Notes: generated by a model not told the origin, from the sequence alone. Numbered from the stretch's first letter, positions 1 to 5,800 are shown. The stretch: 6,626 bases of DNA from Campylobacterales bacterium (GCA_027080125.1 JALWSW010000099.1:1-6626), one strand, 5' to 3'. A program made the numbers and translations.

Positions 1-338
1 AGCTTGGGTATTACGAGAATCGAATTCTTGTTACGTTTTATCATTTTGCTTAGCTCATCAAGAAGATTGCCTTCAACTATCTTCGAAGAAACTTTTATTC
101 CAGCCTCTTGGGCTTCATCTTTGTATTGATTTATAAGTGTTTTTCCTATATTTTCTATTCCTTTTGTTGCTATATCATCCGAACTTATGCCAAAATTGCC
201 CGAAAGCAGATAGTCGGTATCGGATGAAAACAAAAGAATAAGTTTTGCCGACTCTTCTTTGGCAATTCCTATCGCCTGTTTTACCGCCTTTTCTCCAATC
301 TTGCCGCCTTTAACTATACAAATAATCTCTTTGCCCAT
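1..338 (-). CDS. Universal stress protein (UspA-like) domain protein, partial (C-terminus off the left edge)
   Basis: About 112 residues are visible, starting MGKEIICIVKGGKIGEKAVK. The pattern is a hydrophobic first strand (EIICIVKGG), a helix with alternating A and K (EKAVKQAIGIAKEE), a second strand (AKLILLFSS), a long helix around residues 59-76, then strands KVSSKIVEG and NSILVIPK. This alpha/beta order is typical of the UspA superfamily (Rossmann-like, often nucleotide binding). The C-terminal G-x2-G-x9-G(S/T) ATP motif would lie beyond the window, so ATP binding cannot be judged. Residue 10 is K where many Usp proteins have the DGS motif, so this is a divergent member. The start is the ATG four bases after the permease stop, with AGGAGG inside the end of the permease gene. 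Usp-like proteins often accompany transporters; a regulatory role on the permease is inference. Confidence 0.72.
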   Translation of the reverse strand, partial: MGKEIICIVKGGKIGEKAVKQAIGIAKEESAKLILLFSSDTDYLLSGNFGISSDDIATKGIENIGKTLINQYKDEAQEAGIKVSSKIVEGNLLDELSKMIKRNKNSILVIPK

Positions 339-342
339 AAAA

Positions 343-2010
343 CTATCCTCCTATCAAAAGCCAGACGGTTGCAATAATAATACTAATAACCATAACCGGT
401 CCGCCTACCTTAAGAAATTCAACAAACCGCAACGGATAACCGGCTTTTTCTGCCAAACCTGCTGTGACAACATTTGCGCTGGCACCAATCAATGTCCCGT
501 TGCCTCCAAGGCACGCCCCCAACGATAACGCCCACCACAAAACGGCGCCGTGAGCTCCGGGAATAGTTTCTGTCAGGTATCCCACCACAGGAAGCATAGT
601 TGCGGTAAAAGGAATATTATCAATAATAGCTGAGGCAAAAGCGGACACCCATATGATCAGTATTATTGCCGCTACTCTACTTGTTCCGGCAAGATGTTTT
701 ACCATATCAGCAAGCATCTGAATAATTCCGGTCTGCTCGGCTGCTCCCACAACAATAAAGAGCATCATAAAAAAGATAAGTGTCGGCCACTCCACCTCTT
801 TTTCCAGAATTTCCACAACATCGGCACCTGAGATTACCAAAAGTATTGTAGCTCCCAGCAAGGCGGCAACTGATGGTTCCATATGAAGAGCTCCGTGCGT
901 GATAAAAAGCAGTATGACAAAACCCAGAACCCAGAGCGATTTTTTCAACAGTTTCATATCGGTTATTTTGTATTCTCTTTTGAGTTTTCTCATAAGCTCA
1001 TCGACATTTTCAACCGCCGCCTTACCGTATTCTTTGCCATAAAACAGCTTCATAACAAAAATGGTAACAACGGTTATTATCGCTATGACAGGAGTGAGGT
1101 TTATCAAAAACTGGTTGAACGTAAGATGGGCATATGAACCTATCAGTATATTCGGAGGATCTCCGATCAGGGTTGCGGTTCCTCCTGCATTGGACGCCAA
1201 AACTTCGGGGATAAGCAGACTGAACGGATTGATTTTCAAAACAAGTGCAATCTCGATAGAAACAGGAGTCAGAAGCAGCATTGTCGTTACATTATCCAGA
1301 AATGCACTTGTAACGGCTGTAACAATCATCAAGATTGCGGCAAGCCGGAAAACTTTACCTTTGGATAGTTTGTAGGAAATATATGCAAGCCACTGAAAAA
1401 CACCGGTTTTTTTCATTATGCCGACGATAATCATCATTCCCATTAAAAGGAAGATGACATTCAGATCTATCGCTTTCATGGCTTCATCGAAAGAGATAAT
1501 AAAATAATCCTGATTTAGCGTGCCAAGCGTATAAGAAAGAAAGATTGCCAAAACTGCTCCGATTGTTGCCGCAAGAGTTCGGTGAAACAGTTCGAAGGTT
1601 ATGAGTGCATACATAACAATCAGTATTGCAAGAGCAATCCAGAACGCCGGACCAGCTTCTCTTTTCAATGTTTCGTTTTTTGTAGCTCTGAAAATCTTTC
1701 CTTCGTTATAAAATTTATTTACCAGGATATCCTGTTTTTTATAGCTCGATTTGAAAAATGAAACCTTTATCGATGAGGGTATTACGGAAAGATTATCGAT
1801 TTTCATCTCATAGAAACCCGATTCGTTGCTTACGGTATTGGCAATCTTTTTCCCATTCAAAAATGCTTCTACTTTGACATCTCCGACCGGCGTATCGTGA
1901 GCATTAACAATTTTGCCATCTATCTGGACGGGTAGAGAAAAAGCTGGTGATATAGATAGCAATGTAAGAAAAAGATAAAAAATAGAGGCGGTAATAACGG
2001 TCTTCTTCAC
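343..2010 (-). CDS. ArsB/NhaD-type (SLC13-like) ion permease with N-terminal extracytoplasmic carboxypeptidase-regulatory-like domain
   Basis: This 555-residue protein belongs to the ion transporter superfamily that includes ArsB, NhaD, CitMHS and the OCA2 P protein. Residues 1-25 look like a cleavable signal peptide (MKK, hydrophobic core, SPAFS). Residues 27-95 resemble a carboxypeptidase-regulatory-like beta-sandwich (VQIDGKIVNAHDTPVGDVKV, then ESGFYEMKI). A first membrane helix spans about 121-139, followed by roughly ten more. The two inverted halves show the family signatures: SAFLDNVTTMLLLTP (235-249) with NAGGTATLIGDPPNILIGS (274-292), and SAIIDNIPFTATMLP (460-474) with GACLGGNGTLIGASANVV (498-515). 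The substrate (Na+/H+, an oxyanion or a carboxylate) cannot be read from the sequence; no arsenic genes are visible nearby. The start is GTG, preceded by AAGGGGG four bases upstream. It is the first gene of an operon with the Usp-like gene. The extra N-terminal domain makes it longer than typical ArsB proteins (about 430 residues). Confidence 0.88.
   Translation of the reverse strand: MKKTVITASIFYLFLTLLSISPAFSLPVQIDGKIVNAHDTPVGDVKVEAFLNGKKIANTVSNESGFYEMKIDNLSVIPSSIKVSFFKSSYKKQDILVNKFYNEGKIFRATKNETLKREAGPAFWIALAILIVMYALITFELFHRTLAATIGAVLAIFLSYTLGTLNQDYFIISFDEAMKAIDLNVIFLLMGMMIIVGIMKKTGVFQWLAYISYKLSKGKVFRLAAILMIVTAVTSAFLDNVTTMLLLTPVSIEIALVLKINPFSLLIPEVLASNAGGTATLIGDPPNILIGSYAHLTFNQFLINLTPVIAIITVVTIFVMKLFYGKEYGKAAVENVDELMRKLKREYKITDMKLLKKSLWVLGFVILLFITHGALHMEPSVAALLGATILLVISGADVVEILEKEVEWPTLIFFMMLFIVVGAAEQTGIIQMLADMVKHLAGTSRVAAIILIIWVSAFASAIIDNIPFTATMLPVVGYLTETIPGAHGAVLWWALSLGACLGGNGTLIGASANVVTAGLAEKAGYPLRFVEFLKVGGPVMVISIIIATVWLLIGG
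347..352 (-). promoter_or_regulatory. Ribosome-binding site of the Usp-like gene, inside the permease 3' end
   Basis: AGGAGG on the minus strand overlaps the final Gly-Gly codons and lies just before the TAG stop of the permease. It is 8 bases upstream of the Usp ATG. Ribosomes finishing the permease would cover it, suggesting coupled translation. Confidence 0.7.
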
Positions 2011-2113
2011 AATTCCCCCTTAAATCGTTTATTAAACTGGAACAACTAAAGCAGTTGCCGCAATAAAAAATATAATCGCTTAATATGGTTATTGTATATA
2101 CACTTGAGCTTGA

Positions 2114-2141
2114 ATTTTAGATAATTATCCTCTTATGTCAA
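2114..2141 (-). promoter_or_regulatory. Sigma-70-type promoter of the permease-usp operon
   Basis: On the minus strand a perfect -35 TTGACA (2136-2141) is followed by a 16-base spacer and a -10 TAAAAT (2114-2119). Transcription would begin near 2107, giving a leader of about 95 bases. The leader can fold a small hairpin (arms CAACT and AGTTG, 2043-2057), too weak to assign a role. The spacer contains the palindrome GATAATTATC. Confidence 0.6.
2120..2129. promoter_or_regulatory. Palindrome GATAATTATC in the promoter spacer, possible repressor site
   Basis: This perfect 10-bp palindrome fills the part of the -35/-10 spacer next to the -10 of the permease promoter. Its core ATAATTAT is shared with the palindrome at 5720-5731 and resembles half-sites of Fur-family boxes. 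A protein bound here would block RNA polymerase. Such short AT-rich palindromes also arise by chance, so the assignment is tentative. Confidence 0.3.
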
Positions 2142-2266
2142 TAAAGCGGGTTGCCTAAAATTCCTCAAGCGGAAAAACCGAAAGCACACCCGCACCAATT
2201 TTTTATCTGCCATTGCCGCAGGAGGTAATAAAATCTCAAATGTATGCAGGCTGCATCCGGGGAAAT

Positions 2267-2458
2267 TTATTTAACCGCTGCAGCAACCCCTTTTCTCAAA
2301 CACCGTGTGCAAACTTTTATCTTTTTTGAATTTGTTCCAACTTTTACACTTATAGTTTTCAGGTTAGGTTGAGAATGCTTGATAGATCTGTTGTGAGCAT
2401 GACTTACCTTCATTCCTTTCTGAGCCTTTTTGCCGCAAATATCACATATCCGTGCCAT
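2267..2458 (-). CDS. rpmB: 50S ribosomal protein L28
   Basis: The 63-residue protein matches bacterial L28, a small basic protein of the large ribosomal subunit, in length and motifs. It opens MARICDICGKKAQKG, continues with VSHAHNRSIKHSQPNL, and ends KVCTRCLRKG. Cys5/Cys8 and Cys50/Cys53 form two CxxC pairs, the zinc-binding C+ form of L28. The ATG start has AAGGAG (2465-2470) six bases upstream. The gene is monocistronic here, with its own promoter at 2490-2518 and without rpmG beside it. No convincing intrinsic terminator is visible in the 130 bases downstream. Confidence 0.97.
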   Translation of the reverse strand: MARICDICGKKAQKGMKVSHAHNRSIKHSQPNLKTISVKVGTNSKKIKVCTRCLRKGVAAAVK

Positions 2459-2489
2459 TTTTATCTCCTTGTTTCTTTAATCAAGCTGC

Positions 2490-2518
2490 CTTTTAGCATT
2501 AAATACGATAATTGTCAA
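2490..2518 (-). promoter_or_regulatory. Extended -10 sigma-70 promoter of rpmB
   Basis: On the minus strand TTGACA (2513-2518) is separated by 17 bases from TAAAAG (2490-2495), with TGC directly before the -10, an extended TGn element. Transcription would start near 2483, leaving a leader of about 25 bases that contains the Shine-Dalgarno sequence. A strong compact promoter suits a ribosomal protein gene. Confidence 0.6.
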
Positions 2519-2525
2519 ATGTTTA
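2513..2525. repeat. 13-bp direct repeat, copy 1
   Basis: TGTCAAATGTTTA occurs here and again, identically, at 2760-2772. On the minus strand this copy supplies the TTGACA -35 of rpmB. The two copies bracket 234 bases of repeat-rich sequence. Confidence 0.75.
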
Positions 2526-2596
2526 GGATATCCAAAATACTCGAAAATACAACCCGATGATAAAAGTTCCGTCACCTAAGCGGCAGTCTTCTTTTG

Positions 2597-2631
2597 CCTA
2601 ATACCTGTTACCTACAACCTAAGACCTATCT
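2597..2631. repeat. Degenerate heptamer tandem repeat, five units
   Basis: Five consecutive 7-base units begin with CCT: CCTAATA, CCTGTTA, CCTACAA, CCTAAGA, CCTATCT. On the other strand this reads as TnnTAGG repeated. The period is exact while the last positions vary. Similar AGGT-rich heptads occur in non-coding DNA of several bacterial groups; no function is known to me. Confidence 0.6.
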
Positions 2632-2634
2632 CTG

Positions 2635-2696
2635 AGATTGCCTCTTCCGCCATGCTCGCTCGTAATGACTGGAAAAAAAGAAATTCCTCGCAATGG
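2635..2696. repeat. Relic of a dispersed palindromic repeat (GAGATTGC ... TCGCAATG type)
   Basis: The segment begins GAGATTGCCTC, passes through GCTCGCTCGTAATGAC and ends CCTCGCAATGG. On the minus strand this contains GTCATTACGAGCGAGC and later GGCAATCTC, the layout of a common intergenic repeat family (GTCATTGCGAGC ... GCAATCTC). Here it is degenerate. Family membership is from memory of the general pattern and is not confirmed. Confidence 0.45.
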
Positions 2697-2713
2697 CTAT
2701 AGGAAAAAGTCAA

Positions 2714-2732
2714 GTGTAATCGAGAATTACAC
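2714..2732. repeat. Hairpin with 7-bp perfect arms
   Basis: GTGTAAT (2714-2720), a 5-base loop CGAGA and ATTACAC (2726-2732) form a perfect inverted repeat. No run of T follows on either strand, so it is not a typical intrinsic terminator. Confidence 0.55.
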
Positions 2733-2759
2733 ATTATTCATCACGCATTTTAAGCTGAA

Positions 2760-2772
2760 TGTCAAATGTTTA
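2760..2772. repeat. 13-bp direct repeat, copy 2
   Basis: An identical copy of the sequence at 2513-2525. It abuts the long inverted repeat, sharing its last bases (TTTA) with the left arm. The TTGACA on the minus strand is not followed by a usable -10 here. Confidence 0.75.
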
Positions 2773-2808
2773 CCCCGTGCAGTAAAGCAAGCTACTGCAC
2801 TGGGTAAA
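2769..2808. repeat. Long inverted repeat (16-bp arms, 8-base loop) downstream of the DUF502 gene
   Basis: The left arm is TTTACCC, a mismatched C, then GTGCAGTA. The loop is AAGCAAGC. The right arm is TACTGCAC, a mismatched T, then GGGTAAA. Fifteen of sixteen arm positions pair. It starts 24 bases beyond the DUF502 stop on the minus strand. No T-run follows the stem on that strand (it continues CATTTGACA), so it is not a classic Rho-independent terminator. It may protect the 3' end of the operon mRNA, or be a REP-like palindromic element. Confidence 0.75.
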
Positions 2809-2832
2809 GACGCGACTCCTATTTGCGATCCT

Positions 2833-3417
2833 TTAACTGTCGGAAATGCCGCCGGAGATTACGAAACGTATTCCCTCTTCAATAGAGATTGAAAGCGGAA
2901 TTACGCGGCTGGAAGGGACGATAAGAAGGAAACCGGATGTAGGATTTGGCGTAGTCGGGACAAAGCAGGAAATCATCTTTTCCTCAAATTTCTCAGACAT
3001 CTCTCCGGTGAGCTCATTTGTGACAAAACCGAGCGCAAAACTGCCTGATTTTGGATATTCGACAAGAACCACACGGGAAAACTTGCTTTTTGCGTCTTTG
3101 CCGGAGAAAGCGGAGAAGATCTGCTTGATCGGTAGATAAAGATTGTGTATCAAGGGCATTTTTTTAAGCAAATTATCCCACCATCCGAAAAATCGCCTGC
3201 CGATCATATTATCGGCAATCATACCTGATGCTATAACCACCACTATCAGTGCGAGAAGCCCGATGCCCGGTATATGAACGCCAAAAATCAGATCAAAAAA
3301 TGGAGATAGAATTCTGTCTGCTGCAACAAGCAGGGCTTTGAAGATATAAAATGTAAGCACCATCGGTGTTAAAACCAGCATACCGGTGATAAAGTAGTGT
3401 CTGAGTTTCCTAATCAT
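2833..3417 (-). CDS. DUF502 family membrane protein
   Basis: The 194-residue protein matches the DUF502 family, widespread bacterial membrane proteins without an agreed function. It opens MIRKLRHYFITGMLVLTPMV, with a first membrane helix at about 9-33 and a second at about 51-68 beginning with the family motif IPGIGLL. The typical PLIHNLYLPIKQIFSAF stretch (88-104) and FVPTTPNPTSGFLLIVPSS (152-170) follow, then EEGIRFVISGG near the end. The C-terminal two-thirds is probably a soluble domain at the membrane. Length is usual for the family and nothing is missing. Its ATG overlaps the end of the GAF-protein gene by 8 bases and has no strong Shine-Dalgarno sequence of its own (GGAAAAAG), so translation probably depends on re-initiation after the upstream gene. 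The coupling suggests a shared envelope-related task; this is inference. Confidence 0.9.
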   Translation of the reverse strand: MIRKLRHYFITGMLVLTPMVLTFYIFKALLVAADRILSPFFDLIFGVHIPGIGLLALIVVVIASGMIADNMIGRRFFGWWDNLLKKMPLIHNLYLPIKQIFSAFSGKDAKSKFSRVVLVEYPKSGSFALGFVTNELTGEMSEKFEEKMISCFVPTTPNPTSGFLLIVPSSRVIPLSISIEEGIRFVISGGISDS

Positions 3418-5548
3418 CTTTTTCCGACTGTTTTGAATATTTAAGGAAGCTGTTTATGATATAAAGCTGGTTTCCGATATATTCCAGCATAACTACAAGG
3501 GTTTTGTCTATATTTTTGCGGGAATATATATCCAGAATTCCGTACACGTCATTTTTGCGGCATATAGGAATTGCAACTTCTGTTTTGTAACCTTTATCTT
3601 GAAAATCATCGGGAATCTTGGCAACATAAAGTTTGCATTTTATCAAAGCCTCTGCAAACGGATGGATTATCGCTCGTTCTGATTCCCAATGAAGTTTGTC
3701 TTCGACCATCTTTATCTCCCCTTCGTATGCAACAGGTTTTATTATGCCTTTCTTTTCTTTTTTCCCAACCCATACAAGTTTGGCGTTAAATATTATTTTC
3801 AGCTCTTTGCAGATATAATCGAATATCTCCTCCGGCAAAGCATTATCCATTACCATTTTATACGCGATTCGCATCATTGAAAAGAGCCTATTTCTTGTTA
3901 TGGTGAGCCTTTCGGTTTCCGATAATCTGATAGCAACAGCAATATCTCCTGCTAATTCTTTGAGAAAATTAATGACAGAATCATTAATATCACTGTTGAA
4001 TGAGACAAACAGTTCGCCATAAATCCTCCCTTCAATTGCAAGCGGGAAAAACGCAGCCCTTCTGAAATGATGAATATCGGCGATTTTATAAAGAGCCCTT
4101 AAATTTGCTGTATTATAGAGATTGTTTGCCACAAACGGTTCGTCATGGTCCAGATAAAAAGAGTGCCGGCAGATATCCTTGGCGCTTTCCCTGCTGATTT
4201 CACCTTCATAAGCCGCAAGTCTGATATTATTTGCATCGTAAATGGCAACGCAGGCTATCTTTGCAAGTCTGCTTTTAACAAGTTCAGAGCAGGTTGCTCT
4301 GTATATATCAGAAATCAGCACCCGTTTCGCAATCATCTGGTTTATATTTCTCAATAGAACAATAATTTTATTTAGGTAGATTATATCGTTTTTGGAGCGC
4401 TCAATCTGTTTTACAAGTCTCGCATTGGTTATTGCAAGTGCTGCATTATTGGCTGCTATCTCAAGAAAGATTTTGTCGGTCTGGTCAAAGTCGGTTCTGC
4501 TAATCTTGTTATGAATTTCAAAGCAACCCAAAAGATTATCCTCGTATATTACAGGAACATCTATCAGGTTGTAAAAGCCAAGTTTTTCTCTTATTTCAGA
4601 TATTACAATAGGATCGTTTGAACAATCGTTCGAGATATACGACTTTTTTGTTTCTATAATATGTCCCGGGACGCCGTACCCTTTTGGAAAACTGTAATCA
4701 ACCTCCACCCATCTGTTTTTTGTCAAATATTCATAAAAGAATATCTTATCGCTTTTATATATTCCAAACGTTCCGTTCTTGGCATCTGTCAGTTTTAACG
4801 CACCATCAACCAATCTGTGAAAAATTGAAGTCTCATCAAGAACAGAATGTATGCTGGTTATAATCTTGACCAACTCGCGAAGTTTTGAATCATTTTTTTC
4901 TATTGCGCGCATTTTTTCTTCGGAATCCTGGTGAAATCTGTCTATTACAATAATGGCAATAGAAAGGACTGTGACGATGAGAAAAAAAGCAGCCAATGCA
5001 AATCCATAGGGTGCAAACCATGTATGAAGGACAGCCGGATAACTAAATTTGAGCAATCCCCATAATATAAAGTTTATTCCAATGATAGCGTATAAAAAAT
5101 TTTTTTTCCATACGGACACAAATCTCCATCCCGCAAATATATATGCCAAACCAAGTGCAATATAAGCGGGTAAAACCTGATAAAAGAAGCTTAGATTTAT
5201 ATAGTATGAAAAAATTATCCATGCAGTTACTGCAAATGCCAAAACAACATATCCGGTGTATCTTTTTCTCCATCTTTTTTTGGGGCTACTACCATCAATA
5301 TAAACAGAGAGTTCAACAATAAATGGAGCAATAAGCAAAGCAAATATTCTTGAGATCAAAATAAAGGATGGCTTATTGAACAGATAGTAGCTGAAGCTGA
5401 AAATATAATGAAGAAAATATACCGATAATGCAGCGATGAACATTTTGATGAAAAATTTTTCATAGTAGCGATATATACTGAAAACGATAATAACGCTTAA
5501 AAAAATATCTGAAATTAGAAATAGTTGTGCATAATCAATTACGTTCAT
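3410..5548 (-). CDS. Seven-transmembrane protein with three GAF-like domains and no recognised output domain
   Basis: The 712-residue protein starts with a membrane region (about 1-203) of roughly seven helices, at about 7-27, 33-53, 63-83, 99-115, 120-140, 152-170 and 178-203, like the 7TM input modules of sensor kinases. A charged, probably coiled-coil linker follows (203-237). GAF1 (about 240-375) is the clearest, with KGYGVPGHIIETKKSYISND and LIDVPVIYEDNLLGCFEIHNK. GAF2 (about 410-543) has RAAFFPLAIEGRIYGELFVSF. GAF3 (about 573-700) has KTEVAIPICRKNDVYGILDIYS. Helical linkers (370-405, 543-570) join them. No histidine-kinase H-box or ATPase, GGDEF, EAL, SpoIIE-type phosphatase or HTH motif is present; the protein ends about 12 residues after GAF3. 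It is probably a membrane sensor or scaffold acting through a partner. The ATG is preceded by AGGA about 10 bases upstream, a weak site. It is the first gene of an operon with the DUF502 gene. Confidence 0.8.
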   Translation of the reverse strand: MNVIDYAQLFLISDIFLSVIIVFSIYRYYEKFFIKMFIAALSVYFLHYIFSFSYYLFNKPSFILISRIFALLIAPFIVELSVYIDGSSPKKRWRKRYTGYVVLAFAVTAWIIFSYYINLSFFYQVLPAYIALGLAYIFAGWRFVSVWKKNFLYAIIGINFILWGLLKFSYPAVLHTWFAPYGFALAAFFLIVTVLSIAIIVIDRFHQDSEEKMRAIEKNDSKLRELVKIITSIHSVLDETSIFHRLVDGALKLTDAKNGTFGIYKSDKIFFYEYLTKNRWVEVDYSFPKGYGVPGHIIETKKSYISNDCSNDPIVISEIREKLGFYNLIDVPVIYEDNLLGCFEIHNKISRTDFDQTDKIFLEIAANNAALAITNARLVKQIERSKNDIIYLNKIIVLLRNINQMIAKRVLISDIYRATCSELVKSRLAKIACVAIYDANNIRLAAYEGEISRESAKDICRHSFYLDHDEPFVANNLYNTANLRALYKIADIHHFRRAAFFPLAIEGRIYGELFVSFNSDINDSVINFLKELAGDIAVAIRLSETERLTITRNRLFSMMRIAYKMVMDNALPEEIFDYICKELKIIFNAKLVWVGKKEKKGIIKPVAYEGEIKMVEDKLHWESERAIIHPFAEALIKCKLYVAKIPDDFQDKGYKTEVAIPICRKNDVYGILDIYSRKNIDKTLVVMLEYIGNQLYIINSFLKYSKQSEKDD

Positions 5549-5641
5549 GATTTGCTCTGTCCTATAAATTAAACATAAATCTTAAAAAATTTAAAATTCC
5601 CGATATCGAAGAAATTATCTGAAACCTAAGCGTGTAAGTTT

Positions 5642-5669
5642 AGTATAACATATCTTTAAATCTTGTCAA
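5642..5669 (-). promoter_or_regulatory. Extended -10 sigma-70 promoter of the GAF/DUF502 operon
   Basis: On the minus strand TTGACA (5664-5669), a 16-base spacer and TATACT (5642-5647) form a near-consensus promoter, with TGT before the -10 as an extended element. Transcription would begin near 5635, giving a leader of about 87 AT-rich bases. It diverges from the promoter of the PerR-like gene, about 80 bases away. Confidence 0.65.
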
Positions 5670-5719
5670 CATGAGCACATATAAAACATTAAGGTTTCAT
5701 CAAAAAAGAAGTTTATACT

Positions 5720-5731
5720 TTATAATTATAA
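5720..5731. promoter_or_regulatory. Palindrome TTATAATTATAA, possible PerR/Fur-family site
   Basis: A perfect 12-bp palindrome lies between the two divergent promoters, 16 bases upstream of the plus-strand -35. It shares TTATAAT and ATTATAA half-sites with the known PerR box (TTATAAT-N-ATTATAA), but the halves overlap instead of being separated by one base. The spacing departs from the consensus and AT-rich palindromes occur by chance. Confidence 0.3.
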
Positions 5732-5747
5732 CTTAAAAGCGGCAACC

Positions 5748-5775
5748 TTGACAAATCTGATAAAAAACATATATT
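5748..5775 (+). promoter_or_regulatory. Sigma-70-type promoter of the PerR-like gene
   Basis: TTGACA (5748-5753), a 16-base spacer and TATATT (5770-5775) form a good promoter. The predicted start, near 5782, lies inside the 27-bp inverted repeat. The leader is about 38 bases. No separate strong promoter was found for the peroxiredoxin gene, so this one probably drives both. Confidence 0.6.
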
Positions 5776-5800
5776 TTAGGAATGATTATTATTCCTAAAA
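5774..5800. promoter_or_regulatory. 27-bp inverted repeat with a 7-1-7 Fur/PerR-like core, probable autoregulatory operator
   Basis: Perfect 10-bp arms TTTTAGGAAT and ATTCCTAAAA flank the 7-base centre GATTATT. The central 15 bases read GAATGAT-T-ATTATTC, one mismatch from a perfect 7-1-7 palindrome, the geometry of Fur-family boxes (PerR: TTATAAT-N-ATTATAA). It overlaps the end of the -10 and the predicted transcription start of the PerR-like gene, where bound repressor would block initiation. As RNA, the arms could also form a hairpin at the 5' end of the message. Confidence 0.6.

Larger units (their letters stand above)
2011..2266. other. Intergenic region between rpmB and the permease operon
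   Basis: These 256 bases carry the permease promoter and its 5' leader on the left. Downstream of rpmB (2150-2266) there are only weak structures: a small inverted repeat ATGCAG/CTGCAT, and TTCC/GGAA arms near 2161-2174 followed on the minus strand by TTTT. None is good enough to call a terminator, and no coding potential was seen. Confidence 0.6.
2519..2832. other. Repeat-rich non-coding region between the DUF502 gene and rpmB
   Basis: These 314 bases contain no credible gene. From left to right they hold one copy of a 13-bp direct repeat (overlapping the rpmB -35), a five-unit heptamer repeat (2597-2631), a relic of a GAGATTGC/TCGCAATG-type dispersed repeat (2635-2696), a 7-bp-arm hairpin (2714-2732), the second copy of the 13-bp repeat (2760-2772), and a long inverted repeat (2769-2808). 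The make-up is that of a site where repetitive elements collect rather than a promoter region. Confidence 0.65.

Noticed and set aside
259..528. Plus-strand open frame of 89 codons across the end of the permease gene
   Set aside because: It is antisense to two well-supported genes, has no family-like sequence and no good ribosome site.
2161..2176. TTCC/GGAA arms followed by TTTT on the minus strand as an rpmB terminator
   Set aside because: The 4-bp stem is too weak, and it lies about 90 bases past the rpmB stop, just upstream of the next promoter.
2597..2808. Possible CRISPR array, given several repeats in one intergenic stretch
   Set aside because: The repeats are of different kinds and lengths. 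There is no regular repeat-spacer structure and no cas gene in the window.
2638..2892. Plus-strand open frame of 84 codons through the repeat-rich region
   Set aside because: It spans repeats and inverted repeats, enters the DUF502 gene antisense, and its translation resembles no protein pattern.
5621..5698. 7-bp inverted arms GAAACCT and AGGTTTC flanking the GAF-operon promoter
   Set aside because: The arms are short and 64 bases apart. In a region of this size such a match is easily due to chance and no looping protein is suggested.
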